NCBI GenBank assembly: GCA_937136445.1
Contig: CAKZOQ010000587.1
Coordinates: 1 to 11,416, forward strand
Length of the DNA: 11,416 bases
Direction of reading: 5' to 3'
Source: an uncultured Gemmatimonadota bacterium
GTDB lineage: Bacteria; Gemmatimonadota; Gemmatimonadetes; Longimicrobiales; Gaopeijiaceae
The translations under genes and the position numbers were made by a program. Positions 1-7,472 of this stretch are shown here, piece after piece. Position 1 is the first letter of the stretch. Each line of letters begins with the position of its first letter. The notes beneath the pieces are model-generated. The model made no database searches, was not told the DNA's origin, and worked only from the letters and a program-made list of their open reading frames with translations.

Positions 1-131
1 CCCGGGGACGCGGGGACCTTCGCCTGGAACGCTGGGCCTTCGACAAGAAGTCCGGGATGTTCGAGACCATCTTCGGCGTCCCCGCACGCCTGGAGCTCTC
101 CGCGGAGTCCGGGGCGTTGCGCCGGGGCTGA
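1..131 (+). CDS. C-terminal end of an unidentified protein (5' end outside window)
   Basis: A plus-strand reading frame is open from the left edge (first full codon at base 3) and ends at TGA 129-131. The 42 visible residues look like real protein: a charged and aromatic stretch including the run RWAFDKKSGMFETIFGVPARL, followed by a basic tail. Neither of the other two plus frames gives a comparably plausible protein end. I do not recognise the family. The gene converges on the AI-2E family gene, with 43 nt between the two stop codons. The beginning and size of the protein cannot be known from this window. Confidence 0.6.
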   Translation, partial: RGRGDLRLERWAFDKKSGMFETIFGVPARLELSAESGALRRG

Positions 132-145
132 GCCGGCCCCTGGCG

Positions 146-169
146 CCCGCCCCCTCCAGCCTGGGCGGG
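146..169. terminator. Possible bidirectional hairpin between convergent genes
   Basis: The bases CCCGCCC at 146-152 can pair with GGGCGGG at 163-169, giving a 7-bp all-G/C stem with a 10-nt loop. It lies in the 43-nt gap between two convergent stop codons, where a shared terminator is expected. No T-run follows on either strand, so it does not meet the usual criterion for an intrinsic terminator. This is a weak call. Confidence 0.3.
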
Positions 170-174
170 GTCGA

Positions 175-1284
175 CTACGCCGCGGCCTCCTCGTCGGCGC
201 AGACCGGGTCCTTGGGGGGCGCAGCCTGTTCTTCCAGGGTGTGCCGGATGTAGACGATCTGGAGGGCCACCATGAGGGTCAGCACGATGGGCGTCGAGAA
301 CATGACGCCGGGAATCCCCACCAGCACCCCCATGACGACTTGTGCCGAGATCAGGAGGAGGGGTGGCACCGAGGCGACCCGCTTCTGGATCTGTGGGGTG
401 ATCAGGTAGCTCTCCAGGAACTGGATGCCCCCGTAGAGTACCAGCACCCAGAAGAGCTTCTGGGGCGCGGCATCCAGGGTAACGAGGATGGCGGGGATGG
501 TGGAGGCGACGGGTCCGAGCATCGGGACGAAGGAGAACCACCCGGCGATGAGCGCCAGGGTGAAGGGGAGCGGGATCCCCAGGAGCATCAGACCCGGTGC
601 GGTGAGAAGGGTGACGGCGGCCATCGACGCGAACCGTCCGGCCAGCCACCAGGGGAGCGCCGACGCGAGGCATCGGAAGAGCTCCTCTCCTACCTCCCGC
701 CGATCGGGAGGGATCAGCGCCAGCGCCCCCTTCAGATATTGCTGCCCCTGGCTGGCGATGTAGAACGAGAGCGCGGCCCACACGAAAAAGTAGGCCACGA
801 CGCTCAGGCTGATGCTGACGAAGCGCATCTGACCGTCCACCGCCTCCTGCTGTTCGGCCTCGGTCTCCGAGGAGCGCTCCTGCCCGTCCTCCATGATGGC
901 GCTGCGGAGATCGCCGACCTGGCTCCCGAGGGTTCCCAGGACGGGTGTCCCCTCGACGCTGGTCTGGATCTTCTCGAGCGCCGCCGGGATGCGTTCGCTG
1001 AGCTCTCCGTAGTCGTCGGTGATCCGCTCTGCCGAGAACATCAGGACGAGGACCCCGAACAGGATCCCTCCCACGTACCAGCTCCCTACGGCCGCCTGGT
1101 GCGAGATCCCGGTCTTGTCGGAGAGCCACCGTGCGAGCTGGTAGAGCGAGAGCCCGAAGAGGAGCGAGGCGAAGAGGACGATGATCTCGACGCGGAGCAA
1201 CCACCCCAGGTAGGCCGCCGCAGCGAGTCCCACCAGGAGGAGGGGGACCGCTACGGGGTGTCCACCAGGGCGACCTTCGTTCAT
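175..1284 (-). CDS. AI-2E family transporter-like (PerM/YdiK/TqsA type) membrane protein
   Basis: This 369-residue inner-membrane protein has the layout of the AI-2E/PerM family (formerly UPF0118). Hydrophobic segments lie at about 11-30, 33-50 and 66-84. A soluble charged region at about 85-152 follows, then membrane segments at about 155-178, 207-262, 277-295 and 309-345. Family landmarks include the helix with FSFVPMLGP (residues 250-258) followed by an Ile-Pro-Ala turn, and the ESYLITPQI stretch (291-299). Members are credited with export of autoinducer-2 or Na+(Li+)/H+ antiport, and the substrate of most is unknown, so none is assigned here. The ATG at 1284 is preceded by AGGAGG with a 4-nt spacer. 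The start overlaps the TGA of the DUF4403 gene by 4 nt (ATGA), so translation is probably coupled. The tail is acidic and rich in Ala. Confidence 0.88.
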   Translation of the reverse strand: MNEGRPGGHPVAVPLLLVGLAAAAYLGWLLRVEIIVLFASLLFGLSLYQLARWLSDKTGISHQAAVGSWYVGGILFGVLVLMFSAERITDDYGELSERIPAALEKIQTSVEGTPVLGTLGSQVGDLRSAIMEDGQERSSETEAEQQEAVDGQMRFVSISLSVVAYFFVWAALSFYIASQGQQYLKGALALIPPDRREVGEELFRCLASALPWWLAGRFASMAAVTLLTAPGLMLLGIPLPFTLALIAGWFSFVPMLGPVASTIPAILVTLDAAPQKLFWVLVLYGGIQFLESYLITPQIQKRVASVPPLLLISAQVVMGVLVGIPGVMFSTPIVLTLMVALQIVYIRHTLEEQAAPPKDPVCADEEAAA

Positions 1285-2732
1285 GCTCCCTCCTCGATGA
1301 TCAGCGACGCATCGGCATCGGCAGCGGCCCGGATCAGGAAGGCGTCCCGCCCGACGGCGATGCCCAGGATGCGGACGTCCTCCACCGACCCCTCGATTCG
1401 CACTCCGTCGTCCAGCTCTCGGTTGAGGCCTTCACGGAGCTTGTCCGCGGCCCACTCCACGGCTGGATCGGCCTGAACACTCGCCTGCTCACGCAGGTAC
1501 TCCTCGATGCCCGAATCGGCGAGCCAGGCGGCGCCGGAGGCCAGTGCGTTGGAGGTCTCCACGGCGAAGGCCAGGTCGGGGACCCGGATCATGCCCGTCC
1601 CGGCGTCGTACTCCGGCGTGCCCACCAGGTAGAGCTCCCCCTCGACATCGCCCTCCACGGCGGCCATCACCGCCAGACGGCCTTCCGTGGTCGGTTGGAG
1701 ACCCACCCCGGTCAGGCGCACCGTCTGCCCCATCCCGGTCCACTCCCTGCCGGCGAGCTCCTCGGTGAGGCGCTCCGCCGCCCCGGCGTATTCGGCGCGA
1801 CCTTCGATCCGGATGCGAAGTCCCGGCTCCACCCGCCCGGAATCGAGCGGCGGGAGGGCCCGTTCCAGGGCCGGCGGACGCGACCCGAGGACCACACGGG
1901 GGCGGGCGACGAGGTCCAGTGGGACGGTGACGGCGTCGCCCTCGCCCTGGATGTCGCCTCGGCGAAGGCTCTCCGGCGCGAGGACCAGCCAGGTGTCCTC
2001 GGTGAGGTCGATGGGGGTCAGGAGGATCTGCCACCAGTCCACGAACTCCGAACGGATGTCGGCCTCGGCGATCCGTTCGTCCAGATCGTCGGTCCTCCCC
2101 TGCAGGAACTCCGTCGCCTTCCCTACGACCGTCCCCGTCATGTCGATGTCGAAGATCGTGATCTCACACTGATCCCGGTCGGTATTCGTGGCGGCCCGGA
2201 TCGTATCGACCTGGAGTCGGGTCTGGAGATGCCACTCGGGGGTCAGGGTGATGGGAGCCCGGACCTCGACGTGCAAGCGGGGGCGCGGCTCGTCTTCGTC
2301 GGTCCCGCAGGATGCGCTGACCTCGGGAAGGACCGGTGGGTCGTACCATCCGCGGACCCGGTAGTAGATAGTGGTGGAGGCCCGGGCCATCGTCCCGTCC
2401 AGGGACACTTCGAGCGGCTCGCGCTCGAGCTCCACAGCCACCTGTCGGCTTCCGTCGTCCGAGACGTCCAGACGCTCGTCCAGGCTTCCCCAGCTCCGGG
2501 GTACCACCTGCTCGAGCTCCTCGACCAGGGGGCGGAGATCGATGGTGATGGGCACCGCCAGCGCCGAGGCCTCGGGCTCGGCGAAGGAGACCGAATCCTC
2601 GGGGGGCGGGGGAGCCGAGACCTCGAGTCGTGAAGCTTTCGCTCCCCCCGACCCCCCACCCAGCCAGAGCCATGCTCCGGCCAGAGCGACGAGGAGCGCG
2701 GCACCGAGGCCCAGCTTCGTATGTCGACTCAT
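1281..2732 (-). CDS. DUF4403 family protein, membrane-anchored
   Basis: This 483-residue protein resembles DUF4403, a family of unknown function. After a short basic N-terminus there is one hydrophobic segment (about 7-27) ending in a Gly-rich turn, so the rest is probably extracytoplasmic, either anchored or released. The family-like beginning is the stretch PITIDLRPLVEELEQVVPR (61-79). It is followed by long alternating beta-type sequence with a paired SWGSLDERLD segment, typical of a duplicated sheet domain. The frame is open 23 codons further upstream, but ATG 2732 is preferred: it sits 10 nt after AAGGGA (2743-2748) and places the hydrophobic segment directly at the N-terminus. The gene overlaps the AI-2E family gene by 4 nt, so the two form a pair. 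The link to the copper genes upstream is only by position, since a 155-nt gap intervenes. Confidence in the domain name is good; the function is unknown. Confidence 0.78.
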   Translation of the reverse strand: MSRHTKLGLGAALLVALAGAWLWLGGGSGGAKASRLEVSAPPPPEDSVSFAEPEASALAVPITIDLRPLVEELEQVVPRSWGSLDERLDVSDDGSRQVAVELEREPLEVSLDGTMARASTTIYYRVRGWYDPPVLPEVSASCGTDEDEPRPRLHVEVRAPITLTPEWHLQTRLQVDTIRAATNTDRDQCEITIFDIDMTGTVVGKATEFLQGRTDDLDERIAEADIRSEFVDWWQILLTPIDLTEDTWLVLAPESLRRGDIQGEGDAVTVPLDLVARPRVVLGSRPPALERALPPLDSGRVEPGLRIRIEGRAEYAGAAERLTEELAGREWTGMGQTVRLTGVGLQPTTEGRLAVMAAVEGDVEGELYLVGTPEYDAGTGMIRVPDLAFAVETSNALASGAAWLADSGIEEYLREQASVQADPAVEWAADKLREGLNRELDDGVRIEGSVEDVRILGIAVGRDAFLIRAAADADASLIIEEGA

Positions 2733-2887
2733 TCGCGTTTCGTCCCTTCGGATCGTCGTGCAGGCGCAGCCTGCCTCCACCCCGGTCGATGCAGGTTCCA
2801 CGCCTGAGGCCGCCTTCGACCCTGGTCGCCCTCATCGAGACCCCTGCGGCTCGACTCCTGGAGACCCCTGCCCGGAGGGCGCCCGCG
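2733..2887 (-). promoter_or_regulatory. 155-nt gap upstream of the DUF4403 gene with short direct repeats and a hairpin
   Basis: No gene is visible here. The 11-mer GAGACCCCTGC (plus strand) occurs exactly twice, at 2837-2847 and 2861-2871. Between the copies lies a near match, GACTCCTG (2853-2860), to their core GACCCCTG. A further ACTCCTG lies at 2890-2896, over the copC stop codon. Nearer the DUF4403 start, GCAGGC (2760-2765) and GCCTGC (2769-2774) form a 6-bp inverted repeat with a 3-nt loop. This gap is the only sizeable break between the copper genes and the DUF4403/AI-2E pair, so a promoter or operator here is plausible, but no convincing -35/-10 pair was found. Confidence 0.3.
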
Positions 2888-3280
2888 CTACTCCTGGGAC
2901 CGCACCGTGAACACGAAGTCTCCGCGCACCACGTGTCCATCGGCGGCCATGCTCCGCCAGGCCACCGTGTACGGACCGTCGGGCAACGTACCGGGAAGAG
3001 CGACGGCGTGCTCGGTCCGGTCCTCCGTGGAGCTCAACGCTCCGGTCTCCAGAGGGTCGCCACCCGCGTCGAGAACCCGGATGGTGGTGGCGTCTTCCTG
3101 GGCTCCCTGGGAGAACCAGAGTCGAACCTCCGCCGGGGGTGGGACGACGCTGTCGGCCGCAGGCGCCGACCGATCCAGTCGGAAGTGCATCGCGGAGTCG
3201 GTGGCGGGCGTGAGGCCCCCCAGGACGATCCCGGCGAGAGGCAGGAGTGCGAGGGCGAAGATGGAGCGTCGAATCGACAT
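2888..3280 (-). CDS. CopC-like periplasmic copper-binding protein
   Basis: This 130-residue protein matches the single-domain CopC/YobA family in length and layout. A signal peptide (about 1-30, two Arg then a Leu/Ala-rich core) leads into H32, then SAPAADSVV (38-46), the counterpart of the family's Ser-x-Pro-Ala turn. The C-terminal strand reads YTVAWRSMAADGHVVRGDF (104-122). In CopC proteins the mature N-terminal His and the Asp/His of the Asp-Gly-His motif bind Cu(II); here these would be H32, D114 and H116. Whether cleavage leaves His at the very end is not shown. Only M31 and M111 fall in the mature region, so a Met-rich Cu(I) site is unlikely. ATG 3280 has AGAGGA (3288-3293) 7 nt upstream. 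It begins 32 nt after the TonB receptor stop, consistent with one operon. No CopD-type partner is seen. Confidence 0.85.
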   Translation of the reverse strand: MSIRRSIFALALLPLAGIVLGGLTPATDSAMHFRLDRSAPAADSVVPPPAEVRLWFSQGAQEDATTIRVLDAGGDPLETGALSSTEDRTEHAVALPGTLPDGPYTVAWRSMAADGHVVRGDFVFTVRSQE

Positions 3281-3312
3281 GGGGCAGTCCTCTCGGGAAG
3301 GAAGGAGCGAGG

Positions 3313-5385
3313 TCAGAAGGGCAGTCGCTCCAGACGAAGCTGCACGCGGAGGCTGCGGGGGGCGCCGGGCGTCACGTACCCGGCCGAACGGAGCTCGACG
3401 TACCGGACGCCGAGGGTGTTGGAGAGCTCGGCGTCCAGCGTCCGGCCTTCGCCCAACTGCACTGAGGTGCCCAGGTCCAACACCGAGTAGGCCTGCGTAC
3501 GGACGGTGGGCTCGCCGATGGGTGTGTGGGGTCCCACCAGGCGCCAGCCCACGCGGGCCTCGAAGTCCCGGCCAAGCGGTGCCGCAAGACGGACATGGGC
3601 TCGGTAGTCGGCCAGCCCGGGAACCCGCGTCGCATCGACGGATAGCTCCGTGGTATCCGACGTCGCGATGGGCCCGTCGAACACGTCGTGCGGATGATCG
3701 TCGTGGGCGTTCACGTAGGGTGCGCTCAGTCGCGCGTGATTCCAGGTACCCCCCACCTCCAGCCGGGCCTCCGCGGGGAGGCGAAGAGCCAGGTGACCGT
3801 CGATGCCCTGCCGCGTACTCTCGCCCGCTCCGGTGCTCTGCTGGGTGATGGGGTCGAAGACGCGCTCGTGGTCCACATCGACGCGGAAGACGGCCACCTC
3901 CGCCTGCCAGTCCTCCCCCTCCCGCGCGAGCCCCAGTTCGTGGGACCACGCCAGGTAGGGCTTCCTGGAAGGATCTCCGATGATGCCCACGGCGCTCCGG
4001 AATCCCCGGGCACTCGTGCCGGTCAGGTGCCACGGCCCGTCCAGACGGTACTTCAGGCCGAGCTTCGGGCTTGCCACCACATTGGTGGCCGACTCCCAGA
4101 AGGGCGTCTCGACCAGCTCCGACCGGCTCCGGTGACGAAGCCAGTCCAGGCGGGCCCCGAGATCCACCCCCAGGCGCTCCCCCACCGAGAGCCGCCACCG
4201 CCCGAAGAGGGCCGCGGAGGCGTGACGGGCGTCGAGTCGGATCTCCGGGTCCACCACGTCCTGCGAGAGGGTCAGGGCGTGCTCGTACCGGACGTCGTCC
4301 GCTCGACCGGATGCGCCCAGGACCAGGTCACCGCTTCCCGTGGTCCAACCGGCCTCGACCTGTCCCCCCACTCCCGTGCGCTCATCCCACTCGCCGGACT
4401 GCTGGAGGGTCTCTCCGCCCGACCCGTGGGCGTGCCCGGGGACGTGGAGGAAGAGGGCGTAGTCCGACGCCATGGCCCAGGCCACCGCCTGGAGGGAACG
4501 GCCGCCGGAAAGCGCTCGCGCGAAGCGACCGTGTACGACCGCACGGCGCGACCGTCCCCCGTCGCTGTCGTCGGTCGGGTCCTGGAACCGCTCCTCGTTG
4601 AAGCCCGGTACGGAAACGAATCCGGGGGAGCTCCACTCGGTGCCGTAGAGGCTCACCCCTCCTTCCAGCCGTCCGCCCCCCACCGACCGCCAGCCCCGCA
4701 GGAGCCCGTTGGCCAGCCAGTAGTCGGAGCCGCTCCGCCACCCTTCGTCCCGTCGCCCCTCTCCGGCCACGAAGAATCCGCCCGCTTCTCCGCGGCGTCC
4801 GGTCGTGAGGCTCCCGCGGACGTCGCCGAAGCTGGTGCCCCCCACGGCGGCGGTGGAGCCTTCGGCATCGGCCCGGGTGAAGACCTCTACTGCCCCTGCC
4901 AGCGCGAAGTCCCCGTAGAGCGGGCTGGCGTTGCCGTGGAGCACCCGCAACGAGCTCACCGCGGGAGCCATGAGGACGTTCCAATCGGCGTAGCCCTCGA
5001 CGTGACCGTGCGCCGGGAGGTTCACCGGGACGCCGTCGATGACCAGGAGTACGTCGGAGGAATGGTCGGAGGCGAAGCCCCGCATGACCACGTTGGAGGC
5101 GTAGCCCGGTCCCTGCCCCTGATCGTGGACCTCCACCCCGGCCACGTCCCGGACCAGTTGGTAGGCATCGGCGGACTGGGCAGCGCGCAGGCGTGCCGGA
5201 TCCACGGTCAGGGCGCCCACCGGTGGGGGCGCCGAGCGTTCCCGCTCCACCGCGACCTCGATGGGGTCGAGGAGGAACGCCGTGGAGTCGGGCTCGAGGG
5301 TGTCCCGTGGCTCCTGGGCCCATGCGACCAGGGGCGTTGCGGCGAGGAGGAGGGTCATCAGAACGGATGGGAGCGAGCGGGTCAT
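3313..5385 (-). CDS. TonB-dependent outer-membrane receptor, probable copper(-complex) uptake
   Basis: This 690-residue protein has a signal peptide ending in AWA-Q (cleavage near residue 23/24). A TonB-box-like PIEVAVE (41-47) follows, then a plug domain (about 58-172) with the landmarks VVMRGF (99-104), VLLVIDGVPVNLPAHGH (112-128) and ASPLYGDFALAGAVEVF (153-169). The rest is a long run of alternating beta strands forming the barrel, ending in Phe690 as expected for an outer-membrane beta signal. Energised by TonB/ExbBD (not in this window), such proteins import scarce ligands. The copper genes on both sides suggest copper or a copper chelate, which is inference. Two probable surface loops are rich in His: H314/H318/H320 and HDDHPHD (561-567). 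There is no N-terminal STN signalling domain. ATG 5385 is chosen because GGAGG lies 6 nt upstream and the signal peptide starts there. It overlaps the upstream stop codon (ATGA). Confidence 0.9.
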   Translation of the reverse strand: MTRSLPSVLMTLLLAATPLVAWAQEPRDTLEPDSTAFLLDPIEVAVERERSAPPPVGALTVDPARLRAAQSADAYQLVRDVAGVEVHDQGQGPGYASNVVMRGFASDHSSDVLLVIDGVPVNLPAHGHVEGYADWNVLMAPAVSSLRVLHGNASPLYGDFALAGAVEVFTRADAEGSTAAVGGTSFGDVRGSLTTGRRGEAGGFFVAGEGRRDEGWRSGSDYWLANGLLRGWRSVGGGRLEGGVSLYGTEWSSPGFVSVPGFNEERFQDPTDDSDGGRSRRAVVHGRFARALSGGRSLQAVAWAMASDYALFLHVPGHAHGSGGETLQQSGEWDERTGVGGQVEAGWTTGSGDLVLGASGRADDVRYEHALTLSQDVVDPEIRLDARHASAALFGRWRLSVGERLGVDLGARLDWLRHRSRSELVETPFWESATNVVASPKLGLKYRLDGPWHLTGTSARGFRSAVGIIGDPSRKPYLAWSHELGLAREGEDWQAEVAVFRVDVDHERVFDPITQQSTGAGESTRQGIDGHLALRLPAEARLEVGGTWNHARLSAPYVNAHDDHPHDVFDGPIATSDTTELSVDATRVPGLADYRAHVRLAAPLGRDFEARVGWRLVGPHTPIGEPTVRTQAYSVLDLGTSVQLGEGRTLDAELSNTLGVRYVELRSAGYVTPGAPRSLRVQLRLERLPF

Positions 5386-6599
5386 CGTCCACCTCCGGCC
5401 GAAGCCGTGGGCCAGGGATTCGCGAAGCGAGGATCGGTGACGAAGGCTGAGTCGGTGAGGCTCCGCAGGAACTCCAGGACCGCCGCACGCTCGGTGGCCG
5501 TGAGGGTGAATCCCTTCACGAAGCCACTCTTGTGCGGATTGGCGCTTCCGTCCCCGGAGAAGGGACCGGAGGACAGGGTGCGTCCCCCTGCGGCGTAGTG
5601 GTCCAGGACCTCGTCCAGGGTCGCGATGCTCCCGTCGTGCATGTAGGGAGCGGTCAGGGCGATGTTGCGAAGGCTGGGCGCCTTGAAGCGACCCATGTCT
5701 TCCGGTCGCTGGGTGAACTCGTGGAGGCCTGTGTTCTGCGGTGGGTAGCCCCCCTCCCCGTCGATGTTGTAGAGCCCGTTGTTGTGGAACTCGACCTCGG
5801 GTGCGCTCTTCCCTGCGAAGTCGAAGGTGCCGGTGAAGCCCAGTCCCCCGTGGCAGTGGAAGCACTCCAGCCGCTCGGAGAAGAAGAGGCTCTGACCGAG
5901 CCGGGCCGCCTCGGAAAGGGCCGATCGGTCACCCCGGCGGTAGCGATCCACCGGGGTCTCGCCGGAGACGAAGGTGCGCTGGAAGGCGGCCAGCGCCCGG
6001 GTCACCGTCTCCACCGAGAAGGGATCGCTCCGGTCCGGGAAGGCCGCCGGGAAGAGCTCCTGGTATCGGGGCTCCCCGCGAAGCCGCTCCAGAAGCTCGA
6101 GCTCCCGTGCGGACATCCCCAACTCCACGGGGTCCTCTCCGAAAAGGGGCGTGAGCGCCTGGTGGGCCAGCCTCGTCTCGTTGGGGTTCGCCCAGTTGAG
6201 GACGGGCTGGTAGCCGACATTCGCCAGGCTCATGCTGTTCCGGGGGTGGTGCATTCCCGTGGAGCCGACCCCCACCGGTCGTCCGTCCGTGAAGGCCCGG
6301 TCCTGTTGATGACAGGAGGCACAGCTCTGCGTCTCGTTCCCGGAGAGGCGACGATCGTAGAAGAGGTGCCGACCCAGCTCCACCTTCTCGGCACTCATCA
6401 CCTCTCCATCCGGCACACGCGGAGCCGGGAAGCCTTCGGGGAGGATCCACGCGAAGCCTCCGGGCAGTTCCTCCGAGACGGAGATGCCGGGACCCAGCAC
6501 TTCGTCGCCACCGCACCCCGAGAAGGGGACGGCGAGGACAGCGGCCCACGCCACCAACCCCGCACGTCCCCTGGGGGCACGCGGTCGTGCTGCGTTCAC
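5382..6599 (-). CDS. mbnH: MbnH-like di-heme c protein (MauG/cytochrome c peroxidase superfamily)
   Basis: This 405-residue exported protein has two c-heme attachment motifs, C93-A-S-C96-H97 and C246-F-H-C249-H250, one per half as in bacterial di-heme peroxidases and MauG. The C-terminal half carries the superfamily signature FKAPSLRNIALTAPYMHDGS (305-324). A Leu/Val/Ala segment (about 15-26) ends in FSGC, so C29 is a probable lipidation site despite the non-canonical Phe. In characterised MbnH proteins the two hemes reach a high-valent state that oxidises a Trp of MbnP to kynurenine, building a copper site. Assignment as MbnH rather than plain peroxidase rests on the MbnP gene just upstream (12 nt gap), the matching length and the C-terminal end. 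Heme sixth ligands cannot be assigned by eye. The start is GTG with GGAGG (6605-6609) 5 nt before it. The stop overlaps the receptor start by 4 nt. Confidence 0.88.
   Translation of the reverse strand: MNAARPRAPRGRAGLVAWAAVLAVPFSGCGGDEVLGPGISVSEELPGGFAWILPEGFPAPRVPDGEVMSAEKVELGRHLFYDRRLSGNETQSCASCHQQDRAFTDGRPVGVGSTGMHHPRNSMSLANVGYQPVLNWANPNETRLAHQALTPLFGEDPVELGMSARELELLERLRGEPRYQELFPAAFPDRSDPFSVETVTRALAAFQRTFVSGETPVDRYRRGDRSALSEAARLGQSLFFSERLECFHCHGGLGFTGTFDFAGKSAPEVEFHNNGLYNIDGEGGYPPQNTGLHEFTQRPEDMGRFKAPSLRNIALTAPYMHDGSIATLDEVLDHYAAGGRTLSSGPFSGDGSANPHKSGFVKGFTLTATERAAVLEFLRSLTDSAFVTDPRFANPWPTASAGGGR
5392..5396 (-). promoter_or_regulatory. Ribosome binding site of the TonB receptor gene
   Basis: GGAGG on the minus strand lies 6 nt before ATG 5385, inside the 3' end of the di-heme protein gene. 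It decides the start: the same frame is open for about 160 codons further upstream, but that extension overlaps the di-heme gene and is not protein-like. Confidence 0.7.
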
Positions 6600-6604
6600 G
6601 TTCG

Positions 6605-6609
6605 CCTCC
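6605..6609 (-). promoter_or_regulatory. Ribosome binding site supporting the GTG start of the di-heme gene
   Basis: GGAGG on the minus strand lies 5 nt before GTG 6599, within the 12-nt gap after the MbnP stop codon (TAG, 6612-6614). It supports the non-ATG start, which yields a basic N-terminus followed by a lipoprotein signal. Confidence 0.65.
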
Positions 6610-6611
6610 GC

Positions 6612-7472
6612 CTAACGGACGCGGAAGAAGCTCTGGCCCGCGCTGGCGCTTCCTTCGTAGGAGAGCCCGAAGTTGTTCATGACCACCGCGCACTCCGGGT
6701 CTCCGGGGAAGGACATGCATCCCTTGGCGGCCGAGTTCTGGTCCAGGTCGCTGTCGGCCAGGAGGGCACCGTAGTCGGCCACGATCTCCCCGGTCTCCCA
6801 TTCGAATCCGTCGAGGGTGACGGTGGGCCGATGAGGGTTGGCACAGGAGGTGGCTGGCACCGTGGGGTCTCCACTGGGCGAGCAGCCGGTGCTTCCCAGG
6901 TGGACGAACCAGCCTTCGGGCTGGGCTGCCGAGGTGTGGTCGATGCGGGCGAACTTGTACCCACCGTTCCAGGACCAGAAGAGGGCGGTGAGATCCAGCG
7001 GCGCAGCGGCCGTGGTCTGGTCGGCGTGGTTCAGCTCCTCGGGCACGCCCAGGATGAACCGGACCTGCGTGTAGTCACCGGCGGGCACGGTGCCGCGAAC
7101 CACGGTGTTGGTGGCGGCCGTGCCGTTGACGCAGGGCCCCTGGCCGTTCTCGAAGTCGAGGAGGGCCACGCCGTCGCGCTGCCAGATCCCGTCGTCGTCC
7201 AACTCCACCGTACGGGCCGTCCCGTCGGCTTCGATGAGGGACACGCCATGGACGTAGAAGCGGAAGTCCACCGGGGTGATCTCGGTGGCGCTGGTCCCGA
7301 CGCCGGCGTAGGACTGGCCACAGACGAAGTCGGCGCCATCGACGGCGGCCGCGAACTGCAGAGCAACGGAGACCGGTCCCTCGGGTCCCGTGGGATCGTC
7401 GTCCCCGCAGGCAGCCAGGGGGACGACGGCGAGGACGGTGAGAATACGAGTGAGATGAGTGAAGCGGTGCAT
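6612..7472 (-). CDS. mbnP: MbnP-like copper-binding lipoprotein
   Basis: This 286-residue protein has a lipoprotein signal (hydrophobic about 9-20) ending in LAAC, with C22 the lipid anchor, then an acidic linker. The body matches the MbnP family (also described as the MXAN_0976 type): a FRFYVHGVSLI strand (70-80), an LGVPEELNHAD segment (141-151), the core FWSWNGGYKFARID (165-178) and a terminal NFGL (267-270). Apart from the anchor there are six Cys (51, 114, 197, 210, 252, 261), whose spacing suggests three disulfides. Studied MbnP proteins bind copper through a site that requires a kynurenine made from Trp by the partner MbnH. Trp candidates here are W166, W168, W188, W97 and W225, with the conserved W166/W168 pair my first choice (inference). 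ATG 7472 has AGGAG (7481-7485) 8 nt upstream. The mbnH-like gene follows after 12 nt. Confidence 0.88.
   Translation of the reverse strand: MHRFTHLTRILTVLAVVPLAACGDDDPTGPEGPVSVALQFAAAVDGADFVCGQSYAGVGTSATEITPVDFRFYVHGVSLIEADGTARTVELDDDGIWQRDGVALLDFENGQGPCVNGTAATNTVVRGTVPAGDYTQVRFILGVPEELNHADQTTAAAPLDLTALFWSWNGGYKFARIDHTSAAQPEGWFVHLGSTGCSPSGDPTVPATSCANPHRPTVTLDGFEWETGEIVADYGALLADSDLDQNSAAKGCMSFPGDPECAVVMNNFGLSYEGSASAGQSFFRVR

Noticed and set aside
2733..2801. A 23-residue N-terminal extension of the DUF4403 protein from ATG 2801
   Set aside because: It would put a Cys-containing hydrophilic stretch before the membrane segment, and ATG 2732 has the better-spaced AAGGGA.
3281..4198. Long extension of the CopC frame upstream to 4198
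   Set aside because: It runs inside the TonB receptor gene and has Gly/Arg/Pro-rich shadow composition. The signal peptide and RBS fix the start at 3280.
3688..5598. A plus-strand open frame of 636 codons opposite the TonB receptor
   Set aside because: The minus strand encodes a receptor with signal peptide, plug and barrel. The antisense product is Arg/Gly/Pro-rich and has no known features.
5382..6599. Ordinary detoxifying cytochrome c peroxidase
   Set aside because: It is in the same superfamily, but the adjacent MbnP gene and copper context make the MbnH role the better reading. The alternative is kept as the main doubt.
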